The translations under genes were made by a program, and so were the position numbers. The notes beneath the pieces are model-generated. The model did no database searches. It had not been told where the DNA came from and saw nothing but the letters and a program-made list of their open reading frames with translations. Shown here piece after piece: positions 8,078-16,491 of a DNA stretch of 64,000 nucleotides. Origin of the DNA: Psychromicrobium xiongbiense (lineage in GTDB: Bacteria; Actinomycetota; Actinomycetes; Actinomycetales; Micrococcaceae); contig NZ_JASSZH010000014.1 of assembly GCF_030271165.1 (NCBI RefSeq), positions 1-64,000 of the forward strand, in the 5' to 3' direction. How positions within the stretch are numbered: the stretch's first letter is position 1; each line of letters opens with the position of its first letter.

Positions 8078-8859
8078 GCCTGTGCCTCACCTTCGGTGGT
8101 CAGAGTGCGCAGGTAGGACAGGCTGGTGCCGAGTCCGGCGAAGATGTCTCCGCGGTAGTCATCAAATTCGACGACCCCCGCGCTCAGTTGCGGCGCGGCT
8201 GCCAGGATCGCAGGAATGTCCACTTTCCCCTCGCCCGCGGGAAGCTGGTCCAACGGTTCGGTTGTCAGCGGGCCATCTTTGAGGTGGACGAACTTCACCC
8301 GATCCCCCAGGCGGCGCAACAACTCGGCCGGGTCCTGCCCGGCAACAGCAGCCCAGTAGGTATCCACCTCCAGGACGACGGCCGGATCAAGCCGGTCCGC
8401 CAGTTGCTCCAGGGCGGTGCGTCCGTCCACCACGGTCTCCACTTCCCACCAATGGTTGTGGTAGCCGACGGCTACACCGTATTCGGCGCCCTTGGCGGCC
8501 GCTGCGTTGAGTTCCTGAGCGATCTGCACGATGCTCTCGAGAGTGGCCCAGCGTTCTGCCGGAATGAAGGGGTCGATGACGGTCGTGATGCCCAGTGCCT
8601 TGGCTGCGGTGAAAGTCTCTTCCTGATCGCTGCGGAGCAGGGGTGCGTGGCCGCTGGGTGCCACCAAGTTGTTGGCGCTCAGCGCCGCCCCGAGCGCGCC
8701 GGCGTTCTGCGCGAAGTTGTACGGTTCGACGGCTGTGAATCCCAGGCCTGCAACGGTGGCGATGGTTCCTGCCAGATCATCGTCGAGCTGACGCCGGACG
8801 GAGTAGAGCTGGACAGACAGAAGCGGCGACGAAGATGAGGACGAAGAAGGCGATGACAT
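8074..8859 (-). CDS. Sugar phosphate isomerase/epimerase-like TIM barrel, first of operon
   Basis: A 261-residue xylose-isomerase-like barrel with metal ligands in YHNHWWE, LEVDTYW, HLKDGP and VEFDDY. The ATG at 8859 follows AAGGAG and is preferred over an in-frame start 87 bases upstream that would cover the -10/-35 region. After the start comes a run of serines (SSPSSSSSSSP), an odd low-complexity N terminus before the first strand. It is the promoter-proximal gene of the isomerase / oxidoreductase / oxidoreductase / isomerase operon. The substrate is inferred to be a keto-sugar intermediate. Confidence 0.83.
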   Translation of the reverse strand: MSSPSSSSSSSPLLSVQLYSVRRQLDDDLAGTIATVAGLGFTAVEPYNFAQNAGALGAALSANNLVAPSGHAPLLRSDQEETFTAAKALGITTVIDPFIPAERWATLESIVQIAQELNAAAAKGAEYGVAVGYHNHWWEVETVVDGRTALEQLADRLDPAVVLEVDTYWAAVAGQDPAELLRRLGDRVKFVHLKDGPLTTEPLDQLPAGEGKVDIPAILAAAPQLSAGVVEFDDYRGDIFAGLGTSLSYLRTLTTEGEAQA

Positions 8860-8903
8860 AGGGCTCCTTGAACGACGTTGTGATGAGGGGCACATCAGGT
8901 TCC

Positions 8904-8938
8904 ACTGTATTGCACTTTTGCCGATCGTCAAGCAAAAG
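8904..8938 (-). promoter_or_regulatory. Promoter with ROK operator for the oxidoreductase operon
   Basis: On the minus strand TTGACG (8931-8926) and TACAGT (8909-8904) are 16 bp apart, a good sigma-70-type promoter. A 24-bp site at 8915-8938 covers the -35 box: CTTTTG, C, TTGACG, A, TCGGCAAAAG when read on the minus strand. The outer 6 bp are inverted (CTTTTG/CAAAAG). The same site with two changes is at 10306-10329 in front of the ABC importer. Confidence 0.75.
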
Positions 8939-9040
8939 TTGTTCACTCACGATCATGACAAGCTCATGTGACGGTCAACCGACCTCCGGGCACGTCCACC
9001 GCAGCGACAACAGGTCACGCACCGTGCTATCACTGAAGCC

Positions 9041-10261
9041 ATGGCCACACCCCAATACTCCACTCCGGCAGCCCCGGTGGGAACCAGTACCGGCATCGGC
9101 TCCTCCACGCGTGCGGGTGAGCTGTTCCAGATCTTCCGGGATGGCCAGGCGCGCACCCGGGCGGAGATTGCCGAGCTGACCGGGCTGGCCCGGTCCACGG
9201 TAGCGGCACGGTTGGAGGCGCTGGTTTCCCTGGGCCTGATCGGGCCGGCAGGCGAGGCAGCCTCCTCCGGCGGACGGCCACCCTCCCGGCTCGCCTTCAA
9301 ACCCTCGGCGCGTGTGGTGTTCGCCGTGGACGTCGGAGCAACACATGTTCTGGTCGGATTGACCGATCTGGGCGGGATGCTCATGGGCGAGCATCGGATT
9401 TCAGTCGACGTGGCAGCCGGACCCGAGGCAGTGCTGGATCTGGCCATCGAGGCCTGCAGCGAGTTGCTGAAGGAGTCCCGACGGGATATCTCTGAGCTGG
9501 CCGGCATTGGCATGGGCGTCCCCGGCCCGGTCGAACACAGCAGCGGAAAGCCCACCAACCCCCCCATCATGCCCGGCTGGGATCGCTTCGACATCCCGGA
9601 GTACGTCCAGCGAACCTTCCCCACTGACGTCCTGGTGGACAACGATGTGAACATCATGGCGCTCGGTGAGCGCGCAGCCCACTGGAAAGACGTTGATGAC
9701 CTGCTCTTCATCAAGGTGGCAACCGGCATCGGCTCCGGCATCATCAGCGGCGGCCTCCTGCAGCGCGGAGCCGACGGCACGGCGGGAGACCTGGGCCACG
9801 TCAGGGTTCCCCGGGGTGAGGGAGTGATCTGCCGCTGTGGCAACGAGGGCTGCCTGGAGGCGATCGCCTCCATTCCGGCCCTCACCCGGCGATTGGCTGA
9901 CATCGGCATTTCTGCGCACAACGGCAGTGACCTTCTGGATCTGGTCCGCTCGGGCAACGTTCAGGCCATCCAGGCGATCCGCCAGGCCGGCCGGGATGTG
10001 GGCGATGTACTGGCCACCTGCGTCAGCATGCTCAACCCCGCCGTGGTGGTCGTGGGTGGGTCCCTGTCGATGGCCGGTGAGCACCTTCTGGCAGGAGTTC
10101 GCGAGGTGGTGTACGGCCGCTCCCTGCCCCTGGCCACGTCTCGACTGCGCGTAGTCCAGTCCATGACCGGCAGGGAGGCCGGCGTCATCGGTGCCAGCCG
10201 CATGGTGACCGATCACGTGCTGTCGGCGCAGCGAATTGACGCCGTCGTCGGTGCCGGCTGA
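9041..10261 (+). CDS. ROK-family transcriptional regulator
   Basis: A 406-residue repressor. Residues 25-70 form a winged helix (AEIAELTGLARSTVAARLEALVSLGLI). From residue 93 comes the ROK sugar-binding/kinase-like fold with DVGATH, DNDVN (200-204), AGDLGHV and the zinc motif CRCGNEGC (264-271). It lies between the minus-strand oxidoreductase operon and the plus-strand ABC importer operon, both of which carry the same 24-bp operator. It is therefore the likely repressor of both, with the imported sugar or a derivative as inducer. The ATG start has only a weak upstream GAAG. Confidence 0.9.
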   Translation: MATPQYSTPAAPVGTSTGIGSSTRAGELFQIFRDGQARTRAEIAELTGLARSTVAARLEALVSLGLIGPAGEAASSGGRPPSRLAFKPSARVVFAVDVGATHVLVGLTDLGGMLMGEHRISVDVAAGPEAVLDLAIEACSELLKESRRDISELAGIGMGVPGPVEHSSGKPTNPPIMPGWDRFDIPEYVQRTFPTDVLVDNDVNIMALGERAAHWKDVDDLLFIKVATGIGSGIISGGLLQRGADGTAGDLGHVRVPRGEGVICRCGNEGCLEAIASIPALTRRLADIGISAHNGSDLLDLVRSGNVQAIQAIRQAGRDVGDVLATCVSMLNPAVVVVGGSLSMAGEHLLAGVREVVYGRSLPLATSRLRVVQSMTGREAGVIGASRMVTDHVLSAQRIDAVVGAG

Positions 10262-10305
10262 TACTTCAGGTCACCTTCTACGAAGATTAACGCGAATTTG
10301 CCCAT

Positions 10306-10341
10306 CTTTTGATTGACGTTCGGCAAAAGGTGATCTAGGTT
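10306..10341 (+). promoter_or_regulatory. Promoter with ROK operator for the ABC importer
   Basis: TTGACG (10313-10318) and TAGGTT (10336-10341) are 17 bp apart. The operator 10306-10329 reads CTTTTG, A, TTGACG, T, TCGGCAAAAG and matches the site at 8915-8938 at 22 of 24 positions, in the same position over the -35 box. A protein bound here would block RNA polymerase. The binding-protein gene starts 72 bases further on. Confidence 0.75.
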
Positions 10342-10412
10342 GAGGACAACCACCGTGTCGCAGATCACTTTGAGGTGAACTCGGCGCTTTCTCCTCGACA
10401 AGGAAGTCACCT

Positions 10413-11720
10413 GTGAAAGCTCGGAAATTCATGGCAGTAGCGGCATTGACCGCCCTCGCGCTCAGTACGGCCGCCTGCGGGGGCGGCAACAACTCCTCCT
10501 CCGACTCCGGCGGAAACACCACCCTGACCTACTGGGCCTCCAACCAGGGAACCAGCATTGACAACGACAAGCAGGTGCTCGGCCCCGTCCTGGACAAGTT
10601 CCAGCAGCAGACCGGCATCAAGGTCAATATGGAAGTGATCGGCTGGAACGATCTGCAAACGCGCATCCAGACGGCAGTCACCTCAGGCCAGGCTCCCGAC
10701 GTGGTGAATATCGGGAACACCTGGGCCTCATCACTGCAGGCCACGGGAGCTTTCCTGCCGTTCGGCGACACCGAGATGAAGGCCATCGGCGGAGCGGACA
10801 AATTCGTCAAGACCGCCCTGGACACCGGTGGGGCGCCCGGCCAGACGCCAACCTCCGTCCCGGTCTACGGCCTGGCCTACGGCCTGTATTACAACAAGGC
10901 AATGTTCGCTGCCGCCGGCTTGCAGCCTCCCACCACCTGGGAGGACATGGTTGCTGATGCGAAGAAGCTCACCACTGGCGCAGTTCACGGCTTCGCCCTG
11001 GCCGCAGGCAGCTACACCGAAAATGCGCACTTCGCCTTCATCAACGCCGCCCAGAACGGCGCGGAACTCTTCGACAAGGACGGCAAGCCGACCTTCACCT
11101 CGGACGGCGTGGTCAACGGAGCCAAGCGCTATATCGACCTGATGCAAAGCGACAAGGTGGCCGACGTCGGCAACGCCCAGTACGCCAACGGCAGCAAGGC
11201 GGTCAACGACTTCGCCACAGGCAAGGTGGGCATGGTTCTGACGCAGAACAATGCTGATAACTCCATCGTCGCCAACGGCATGAAGAGCGACGCCTACGGG
11301 GTGGTCCCCTTCCCGGCACCTCAGAATGCCAAAGACAAGATCGCCAGCTTTGTGGCCGGCATCAACCTCTCCATCTTCAAGAACACCAAGAACAAGGATG
11401 CGGCGCTGAAGTTCGTCAACTTCATGACGAGCCCGGACACCCAGACCACGCTGGGCAAGCCGTTCTCCTCGCTGCCGGTGCTCAAGGATGCCAAGGCAGT
11501 CTTCACGGACAACGCAGCCGAAGCCAAGACCTTCAGCGACATCTACTCGACCATGTCCAAGCCACTGCCACAAACACCCAATGAGGACCAGTTCGAGAAC
11601 ACCGTGGGTAAGGCGATGAACCAGTTCTTCGCCACTATCGCCTCCGGCGGGTCGGTCAGCACCGACGATATCCGCAAGGCCTTCAAGGCGGCGCAGGATC
11701 AGGTCGCAGCAGCAGGATAA
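10413..11720 (+). CDS. Carbohydrate ABC transporter substrate-binding lipoprotein
   Basis: A 435-residue extracellular family 1 (CUT1) binding protein. The signal peptide ends in the lipobox STAAC, with the lipid-anchored Cys at about residue 22, followed by a Gly/Asn/Ser linker. Typical CUT1 features include TYWASNQG, DVVNIGNTW and YGLYYNKAMF. The GTG start follows AAGGAAG. It is the first gene of the importer operon and is separated from the permeases by a strong hairpin. Substrate probably equals that of the oxidoreductase operon that shares its operator. Confidence 0.9.
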   Translation: MKARKFMAVAALTALALSTAACGGGNNSSSDSGGNTTLTYWASNQGTSIDNDKQVLGPVLDKFQQQTGIKVNMEVIGWNDLQTRIQTAVTSGQAPDVVNIGNTWASSLQATGAFLPFGDTEMKAIGGADKFVKTALDTGGAPGQTPTSVPVYGLAYGLYYNKAMFAAAGLQPPTTWEDMVADAKKLTTGAVHGFALAAGSYTENAHFAFINAAQNGAELFDKDGKPTFTSDGVVNGAKRYIDLMQSDKVADVGNAQYANGSKAVNDFATGKVGMVLTQNNADNSIVANGMKSDAYGVVPFPAPQNAKDKIASFVAGINLSIFKNTKNKDAALKFVNFMTSPDTQTTLGKPFSSLPVLKDAKAVFTDNAAEAKTFSDIYSTMSKPLPQTPNEDQFENTVGKAMNQFFATIASGGSVSTDDIRKAFKAAQDQVAAAG

Positions 11721-11736
11721 CGAACTGCCGATCACT

Positions 11737-11769
11737 CGAGGGGTGGCCAGCACCACTGGCCACCCCTCG
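11737..11769 (+). terminator. Intra-operon hairpin after the binding-protein gene
   Basis: A perfect 14-bp stem (CGAGGGGTGGCCAG at 11737-11750 and its complement at 11756-11769) with a 5-base loop, 16 bases after the binding-protein stop. No T-run follows. The permease genes continue in the same direction, so the hairpin is more likely to give partial termination or to protect the upstream mRNA, keeping binding protein in excess over permease. Confidence 0.7.
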
Positions 11770-11831
11770 GCATCGCGCATCATCTTCGCCTGCATCCGCA
11801 CCGTACCCGCACCGTAGAAGGACGACGTCTT

Positions 11832-12842
11832 GTGACCGCCACCACTCCTGCCGACCAGCAGTCGGCCACCCCGGCTGCGCACCGCACCCCCCTACGGCCC
11901 AGGAAGCGCCGAGCAGCCGGATGGTGGCTGCCCTACGCCCTACTGGCTCCAGCCATCCTGTTTGAGCTGTTCATCCATGTCATACCGATGTTTTTCGGCA
12001 TCTGGGTCAGCTTCTTCAAACTCACCAAGGTCTTCATCGCCCATTGGAGCAATGCGCCCTTCCTGGGACTGGGCAACTACCAGATCGCTGCTGACTTCAA
12101 CGGGGCCGTGGGTGCCGGACTCCTCCAGTCCTTTCTGATCACCTGCGGGTTCACCCTCCTGGTGGTGGGCATCTCGTGGTCCTTCGGCATGGCCGGGGCC
12201 GTGGCTCTGCAGCGCAAGTTCTTCGGCAGAGGCTTCCTACGCACGCTGTTTCTGATTCCCTACGCTCTACCTACCTATGCGGCCATCATCACCTGGAAGT
12301 TCATGCTGCAGAAGGATACCGGCGCAGTGAACTTCTTTCTCTACGACGTCCTGCATCTGCCCGGCGACAAGCCGTTCTGGTTGATCGGCGACAATTCCTT
12401 CATCTCACTGGTCATCGTCGCGGTCTGGAAGATGTGGCCCTTCGCTTTCCTCATGCTGATGGCCGGGTTGCAATCGGTTCCCCACGATGTCTACGAGGCC
12501 TCTGCGGTGGATGGCGCCCGGCCCTTCCGGCAGTGGCGCTCAATCACGTTGCCGATGATGCGCCCGGTGAACTCGGTGCTCCTGCTGGTGATGTTCCTCT
12601 GGACCTTCAATGACTTCAACACACCGTTTGTCCTGTTCGGCAGCGCACAGCCGCCACAGGGAGACCTGATCTCCTTCCATATCTACAACGCATCCTTCCT
12701 CACCTGGAACTTCGGTTCAGGCTCAGCCATGTCGGTGATGCTGCTGCTGTTCCTGCTCGTGGTCAGCGGGATCTACTTGCTGATCCTGAACCGCCCGTCG
12801 ATGTCGGAGAAGACGTCAGAGAAGAGGTCGAAGCGTGCGTGA
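11832..12842 (+). CDS. ABC sugar permease, MalF type
   Basis: A 336-residue inner component of a CUT1 importer, with about six membrane helices starting near residue 36 and the cytoplasmic EAA loop VYEASAVDGARPFRQWRSITLPMM, which docks to the ATPase. The GTG at 11832 follows GAAGGA. It overlaps the next permease gene by 8 bp. A Lys/Arg-rich tail follows the last helix. No ATPase gene is present in the operon. Confidence 0.9.
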   Translation: MTATTPADQQSATPAAHRTPLRPRKRRAAGWWLPYALLAPAILFELFIHVIPMFFGIWVSFFKLTKVFIAHWSNAPFLGLGNYQIAADFNGAVGAGLLQSFLITCGFTLLVVGISWSFGMAGAVALQRKFFGRGFLRTLFLIPYALPTYAAIITWKFMLQKDTGAVNFFLYDVLHLPGDKPFWLIGDNSFISLVIVAVWKMWPFAFLMLMAGLQSVPHDVYEASAVDGARPFRQWRSITLPMMRPVNSVLLLVMFLWTFNDFNTPFVLFGSAQPPQGDLISFHIYNASFLTWNFGSGSAMSVMLLLFLLVVSGIYLLILNRPSMSEKTSEKRSKRA

Positions 12843-13674
12843 AACCCAGGGAAGTAAAATCTTCCGCATAGTCACCCTGGCCGTCCTGGGCATTTTCACC
12901 GCGGTCCCGATCTACGTCATGATCACCTCCGCACTCAAGCCCCTCAGCGACGTCGAAGGCGCCTTCACCTGGTGGCCCAGCAATCTGACGATCCAGCCCT
13001 TCATCGACATCTGGAAGACCGTGCCGCTGGCCAGCTACTTTGGCAACTCCCTGATCGTTGCCGGATCAGCCACGGTGGTCAGCGTGATCATCGCGATCTT
13101 CGCGGCCTACGCCATGAGCCGCTACCGGTTCTTCGGCCGAGGAATCTTCTCCACCACGGTGCTCTCCACGCAGATGTTCCCCGGGGTGCTGTTCCTGCTA
13201 CCCCTGTTCCTGATCTTTGTGAACATCAACACCCTGCTGGGCATCCAGTTGGTCGGTACCCGACTGGGTCTGATCATCACCTACCTGACCTTCTCGCTGC
13301 CCTTCGCGATCTGGATGCTGGCCGGGTACTTCGACGGCATTCCGCGAGAACTCGATGAGGCCGCCAAGGTGGACGGCTCCGGCCCCATGGGCGCACTCTG
13401 GCGGGTGGTGTTGCCGGCAGCCCGCCCGGGCCTGATCGCAGTCGCCATCTACTCCTTCATGACCTCGTGGGGCGAGGTGCTGTTCGCCTCAGTCATGACG
13501 ACGGATGAAAATCGCACCCTGGCCGTCGGCCTGCAACTGTATTCAACCCAGACCAATGTGTACTGGAATCAGATCATGGCGGCATCGTTGGTAGTCAGCA
13601 TCCCGGTCGTCATCGGGTTCCTGCTGCTGCAGCGCAACTTTGTTGCAGGGCTGACAGCGGGCGCGGTGAAGTAA
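12835..13674 (+). CDS. ABC sugar permease, MalG type
   Basis: A 279-residue permease with six predicted helices and the EAA loop ELDEAAKVDGSGPMGALWRVVLP. It ends FVAGLTAGAVK, the usual MalG-type end that reaches towards the ATPase. The GTG start lies inside the end of the preceding permease gene. It is the last gene of the importer operon; the next gene converges from the other strand after 40 bp. Confidence 0.9.
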   Translation: MRETQGSKIFRIVTLAVLGIFTAVPIYVMITSALKPLSDVEGAFTWWPSNLTIQPFIDIWKTVPLASYFGNSLIVAGSATVVSVIIAIFAAYAMSRYRFFGRGIFSTTVLSTQMFPGVLFLLPLFLIFVNINTLLGIQLVGTRLGLIITYLTFSLPFAIWMLAGYFDGIPRELDEAAKVDGSGPMGALWRVVLPAARPGLIAVAIYSFMTSWGEVLFASVMTTDENRTLAVGLQLYSTQTNVYWNQIMAASLVVSIPVVIGFLLLQRNFVAGLTAGAVK

Positions 13675-13714
13675 GCTGCACCGGTGGTACCGCGCTGCTG
13701 CCAGTTCTGGCCGG

Positions 13715-14233
13715 CTAGGCAGAGGCCTCTACCGGCGGTAGCGCGGACCAGGGGAACGTGATCCATTTGTCCGTCCGGCGCCATTCGAAGTCCGGTTCCA
13801 GGATGGTGCGGGGCTTGGTGTAGAGGCAGACCGTCTTCACCTCCGCACCCCAGTCAGCAATCAACTCCACCACCGTGGCCAGGGTGCGCCCGGAATCCGA
13901 GACGTCATCGACCAGAAGCACCTTTTTGCCGCGCAGCGCCCCTTCATCCAGCATGGGTGGCAGCACCACAGGCTCTGGCAGCACCGTGCCGATGCCGGTG
14001 TAGAACTCCACATTGAGCGCCCCACAGGCCTTGGCTCCCAGCGCATAGGCGATGGACCCGGCGAGCAACAGTCCACCGCGGGCGATGGCGACCACCACCT
14101 CCGGATGGAAGCCACTGTCCACCACGGTCTGGGCGAGCTCACGGGAGGCATCACCGAACATGTCCCAGGTCAGCACTTCGCGCTCGGGCTCGGGGAGCAC
14201 ATCCACCCCGGAATCATCAAGGTTCATAGTCAT
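13715..14233 (-). CDS. Phosphoribosyltransferase (purine-salvage Gpt/Hpt-like)
   Basis: A 172-residue type I phosphoribosyltransferase. The PRPP motif is VLLVDDVSDSGRTL (about residues 104-117), and the IARGGLLLAG loop earlier carries the pyrophosphate-binding part. The C-terminal hood ends with DKWITFPW, typical of xanthine/guanine-type enzymes in actinobacteria. The base specificity cannot be fixed from sequence. It follows pyrE in the same direction, with the 57-bp tandem repeat between them, so its leader RNA would contain the repeat if the two are co-transcribed. A second ATG lies 6 bases inside the chosen start. Confidence 0.85.
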   Translation of the reverse strand: MTMNLDDSGVDVLPEPEREVLTWDMFGDASRELAQTVVDSGFHPEVVVAIARGGLLLAGSIAYALGAKACGALNVEFYTGIGTVLPEPVVLPPMLDEGALRGKKVLLVDDVSDSGRTLATVVELIADWGAEVKTVCLYTKPRTILEPDFEWRRTDKWITFPWSALPPVEASA

Positions 14234-14253
14234 AGCCCAACGTTACCGGGTGG

Positions 14254-14497
14254 CTGGGAGCCTGTGGGTGGGGCCCCGCAGGCGAGGGTCCCGGTCCGAG
14301 CCCGCGCGGGCGGGGAGCCTGTGGGTGGGGCCCCGCTGGCGAGGGTCCCGGTCCGCGCCCGCGCGGGCTGGGAGCGTGTGGGTGGGGCCCCGCCGGCGCG
14401 GGTCCCGGTCCGAGCCCGCGCGGGCGGGGAGCCTGTGGGTGGGGCCCCGCTGGCGAGGGTCCCGGTCCGAGCCCGCGAGGGCTGGGAGCCTGTGGGG
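14254..14497. repeat. 57-bp tandem repeat, about 4.3 copies
   Basis: Units begin at 14254, 14311, 14368 and 14425, with a 16-base partial unit at 14482-14497. Each unit runs CYGGGAGCSTGTGGGTGG, then GGCCCCGC, then a region ending GCGCGGG. They differ by a few bases, alternating CTGGGAG and CGGGGAG starts. Each unit holds self-complementary GGGGCCCC and CCCGCGCGGG blocks, so the RNA would be highly structured. The array abuts the pyrE stop codon and ends 20 bp before the phosphoribosyltransferase start. Because 57 is a multiple of 3, open frames cross it on both strands; none looks coding. Confidence 0.9.
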
Positions 14498-15067
14498 TCA
14501 GTCCAGGCCCAGCTCGTCCTTGCTGAACGCGGCGAAATACGGCACGCCGGTGCCTTCTTCAATCAACGCCTGGGCACCGGTCGCCCGGTCCACGATGACA
14601 GCCACTGCCTGGACCTGCCCACCAGCCTTACGCATCCCCTCCACAGCAGCGAGCGGCGAGGCACCCGTCGTCGAGGTGTCCTCAAGAACCACGACCCTGC
14701 GACCCTCCACGGAAGGGCCCTCCACCTGGCGCTGCATACCGTAGGCCTTCTGTGCTTTACGTACTACGGCGGCATCGACGGCCCGGCCCTGGCTGCGCGC
14801 CACGTGCATGATGGCGGTGGCCACCGGATCAGCCCCCAGCGTCAGGCCGCCGACGGCCTCGAAGTCAATCCCGGCGTCATCGAGCATGGCCAGCATGACT
14901 TGGCCCACCAGCGCACTCGCCTCGTGATGGAGGGTGATCCGGCGGAGGTCAATGTAGTAATCCGCCTCCTTGCCGCTGGAGAGCGTGACCCTCCCGTGCA
15001 CCACGGCGAGCTCCTTGATGAGTTCGAGCAGTCGGGCGCGGGCAGCGGTACCGTCAAGAGAAGTCAT
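14498..15067 (-). CDS. pyrE: Orotate phosphoribosyltransferase
   Basis: A 189-residue enzyme that joins orotate to PRPP to give orotidine 5'-phosphate in de novo pyrimidine synthesis. Visible marks are the SSGKEADYYIDLR segment, VGGLTLGADPVATAI, the flexible catalytic loop with RKAQKAYGMQRQVEG, and the PRPP motif VVVLEDTSTTGAS. Length is normal. It follows a DHA2 efflux pump gene after 9 bp. The stop codon touches the 57-bp repeat array. Confidence 0.94.
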   Translation of the reverse strand: MTSLDGTAARARLLELIKELAVVHGRVTLSSGKEADYYIDLRRITLHHEASALVGQVMLAMLDDAGIDFEAVGGLTLGADPVATAIMHVARSQGRAVDAAVVRKAQKAYGMQRQVEGPSVEGRRVVVLEDTSTTGASPLAAVEGMRKAGGQVQAVAVIVDRATGAQALIEEGTGVPYFAAFSKDELGLD

Positions 15068-15076
15068 GGAAGAAGT

Positions 15077-16468
15077 TTATCGACTGGCCGCCGGACGGGC
15101 AGCCTCGGGGTTCTGGATGCCGATCGCCGAGACCAGGCCGCCCAGCGCCAGCAACACCGCCGTGGCAATCAACACGCGGTGAAAACCACTCAGATCCAGT
15201 GCCGGGCCGACGATCAGCCCCAGAACGGCAATGCCCACCAGGCCAGCGATGCGGGCAACGGCATTGTTCACTGCCGATCCGATACCGGATTGCTGCTCCG
15301 AGACAGATCCGAGAATGGCGGCGGTCAGTGGCGCAACGGTCACTGAGAGCCCGATGCCGAAGAGCACAATGCCCGGAAGGAACTGAATCCAGTAGTTGAC
15401 TGGCAGGTCCGAGGTGAGCATCAGGAGATACCCTGCAGCGCAGACAACCGGCCCCAGCGCCATGAACCAGCGCGGGCCGAAGCGCCCGGCGAGCGCGCCG
15501 AACCAGCTGGACAGCACAATATTCAGGATGCTGATCGGCAAGGTGGCCATGGCGGCCAGCGTCGCCGGAAATCCCGCGACCTGCTGAAGAAACAGGACGA
15601 CGATGAGCCCGCCGATGGACAACGCAGCATAGATGAAGGTCGTGGCAATATTTCCGATGCCAAAGTTCCGCACAGCGAAGAGGCTCAGGGGCATGAGCGG
15701 TTGTTCTGCTGTTGCCTGCCGCCAGAGAAAGCCCGCCAGACAGACGATGCCGACCACCAGTGGCACCCAGATGCCGGGGCTCGCCCACCCCTGGGTCCCC
15801 TGTTCGATCAGGGCATAGACCGGCCCGCCCAGACCCAGCACACACAGCACGGCCCCGGCATAGTCGATCCGCACGCCCTGAGCTCTGCTGTCCCGCTGTT
15901 TCAGGAGCGCCAGCAGATAGAGCGTCACCGCGATGGGGACCACGTTGATGCCGAAGACCGCCCGCCAACCGATGGTGTCCACCAGGACTCCGCCGAGAAC
16001 CGGTCCGGCAATGAAGGCCACCGTGGTGCCGGCGGTCCACTGGCCGATGGCCCTGGCCCGGGCAGGTCCGCTGAAGCTGGCGGTGATCAGTGCGAGCGAA
16101 CTCGGCACCAGCAGGGCCGCAGCGGCACCCTGAAGGCCTCGGCTGAGGATGAGGACCTCAGCGGTAGGCGCGAAGGCGCAGGCCAGCGAGGTCACACCGA
16201 ACCCCACCAGGCCGATGCGGAGGATGAGGATTCGTCCGAGGAGGTCCGAGAGTGATCCGGCCAGCAGGATCAGGGCGCCCAGGGCAATGAGGTAGGCATC
16301 GACCACCCACTGCTGGGTGGTCAGTCCGCCGCCGAACTCGTGAGAGATCGCTGGCAAAGCCACGTTGATGACGCTGCCATCCAGAAAAGCAACAAAGGAC
16401 GCGAGGATGGCGATCCACAGGATCAGCCGTTGAGCAGCCGGGGCGGCGGCGGCAACAGGGGCGGTCAT
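15077..16468 (-). CDS. MFS multidrug efflux transporter, DHA2 (14-helix) family
   Basis: A 463-residue transporter with 14 predicted helices. Helix 1 carries FLDGSVINVALP (the DHA2 motif D1), loop 2-3 has GSLSDLLGR (motif A), and motif C appears as GPVLGGVLVD. These place it with EmrB/QacA-type drug:proton antiporters. It lies between a lipoprotein gene and pyrE on the same strand. Substrate unknown. Confidence 0.88.
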   Translation of the reverse strand: MTAPVAAAAPAAQRLILWIAILASFVAFLDGSVINVALPAISHEFGGGLTTQQWVVDAYLIALGALILLAGSLSDLLGRILILRIGLVGFGVTSLACAFAPTAEVLILSRGLQGAAAALLVPSSLALITASFSGPARARAIGQWTAGTTVAFIAGPVLGGVLVDTIGWRAVFGINVVPIAVTLYLLALLKQRDSRAQGVRIDYAGAVLCVLGLGGPVYALIEQGTQGWASPGIWVPLVVGIVCLAGFLWRQATAEQPLMPLSLFAVRNFGIGNIATTFIYAALSIGGLIVVLFLQQVAGFPATLAAMATLPISILNIVLSSWFGALAGRFGPRWFMALGPVVCAAGYLLMLTSDLPVNYWIQFLPGIVLFGIGLSVTVAPLTAAILGSVSEQQSGIGSAVNNAVARIAGLVGIAVLGLIVGPALDLSGFHRVLIATAVLLALGGLVSAIGIQNPEAARPAASR

Positions 16469-16491
16469 GGGAGAAGCCTACCGACCGTCGT

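Noticed and set aside
14254-14497. 57-bp array considered as a CRISPR
   Set aside because: The units are contiguous with no unique spacers, and no cas genes are present.
14105-15346. Long open frames crossing the 57-bp repeat on both strands, giving 19-residue protein repeats
   Set aside because: The unit length is a multiple of 3 and high GC, so frames stay open by chance. The plus-strand frame runs antisense through pyrE and the efflux gene, with no ribosome binding site or domain.
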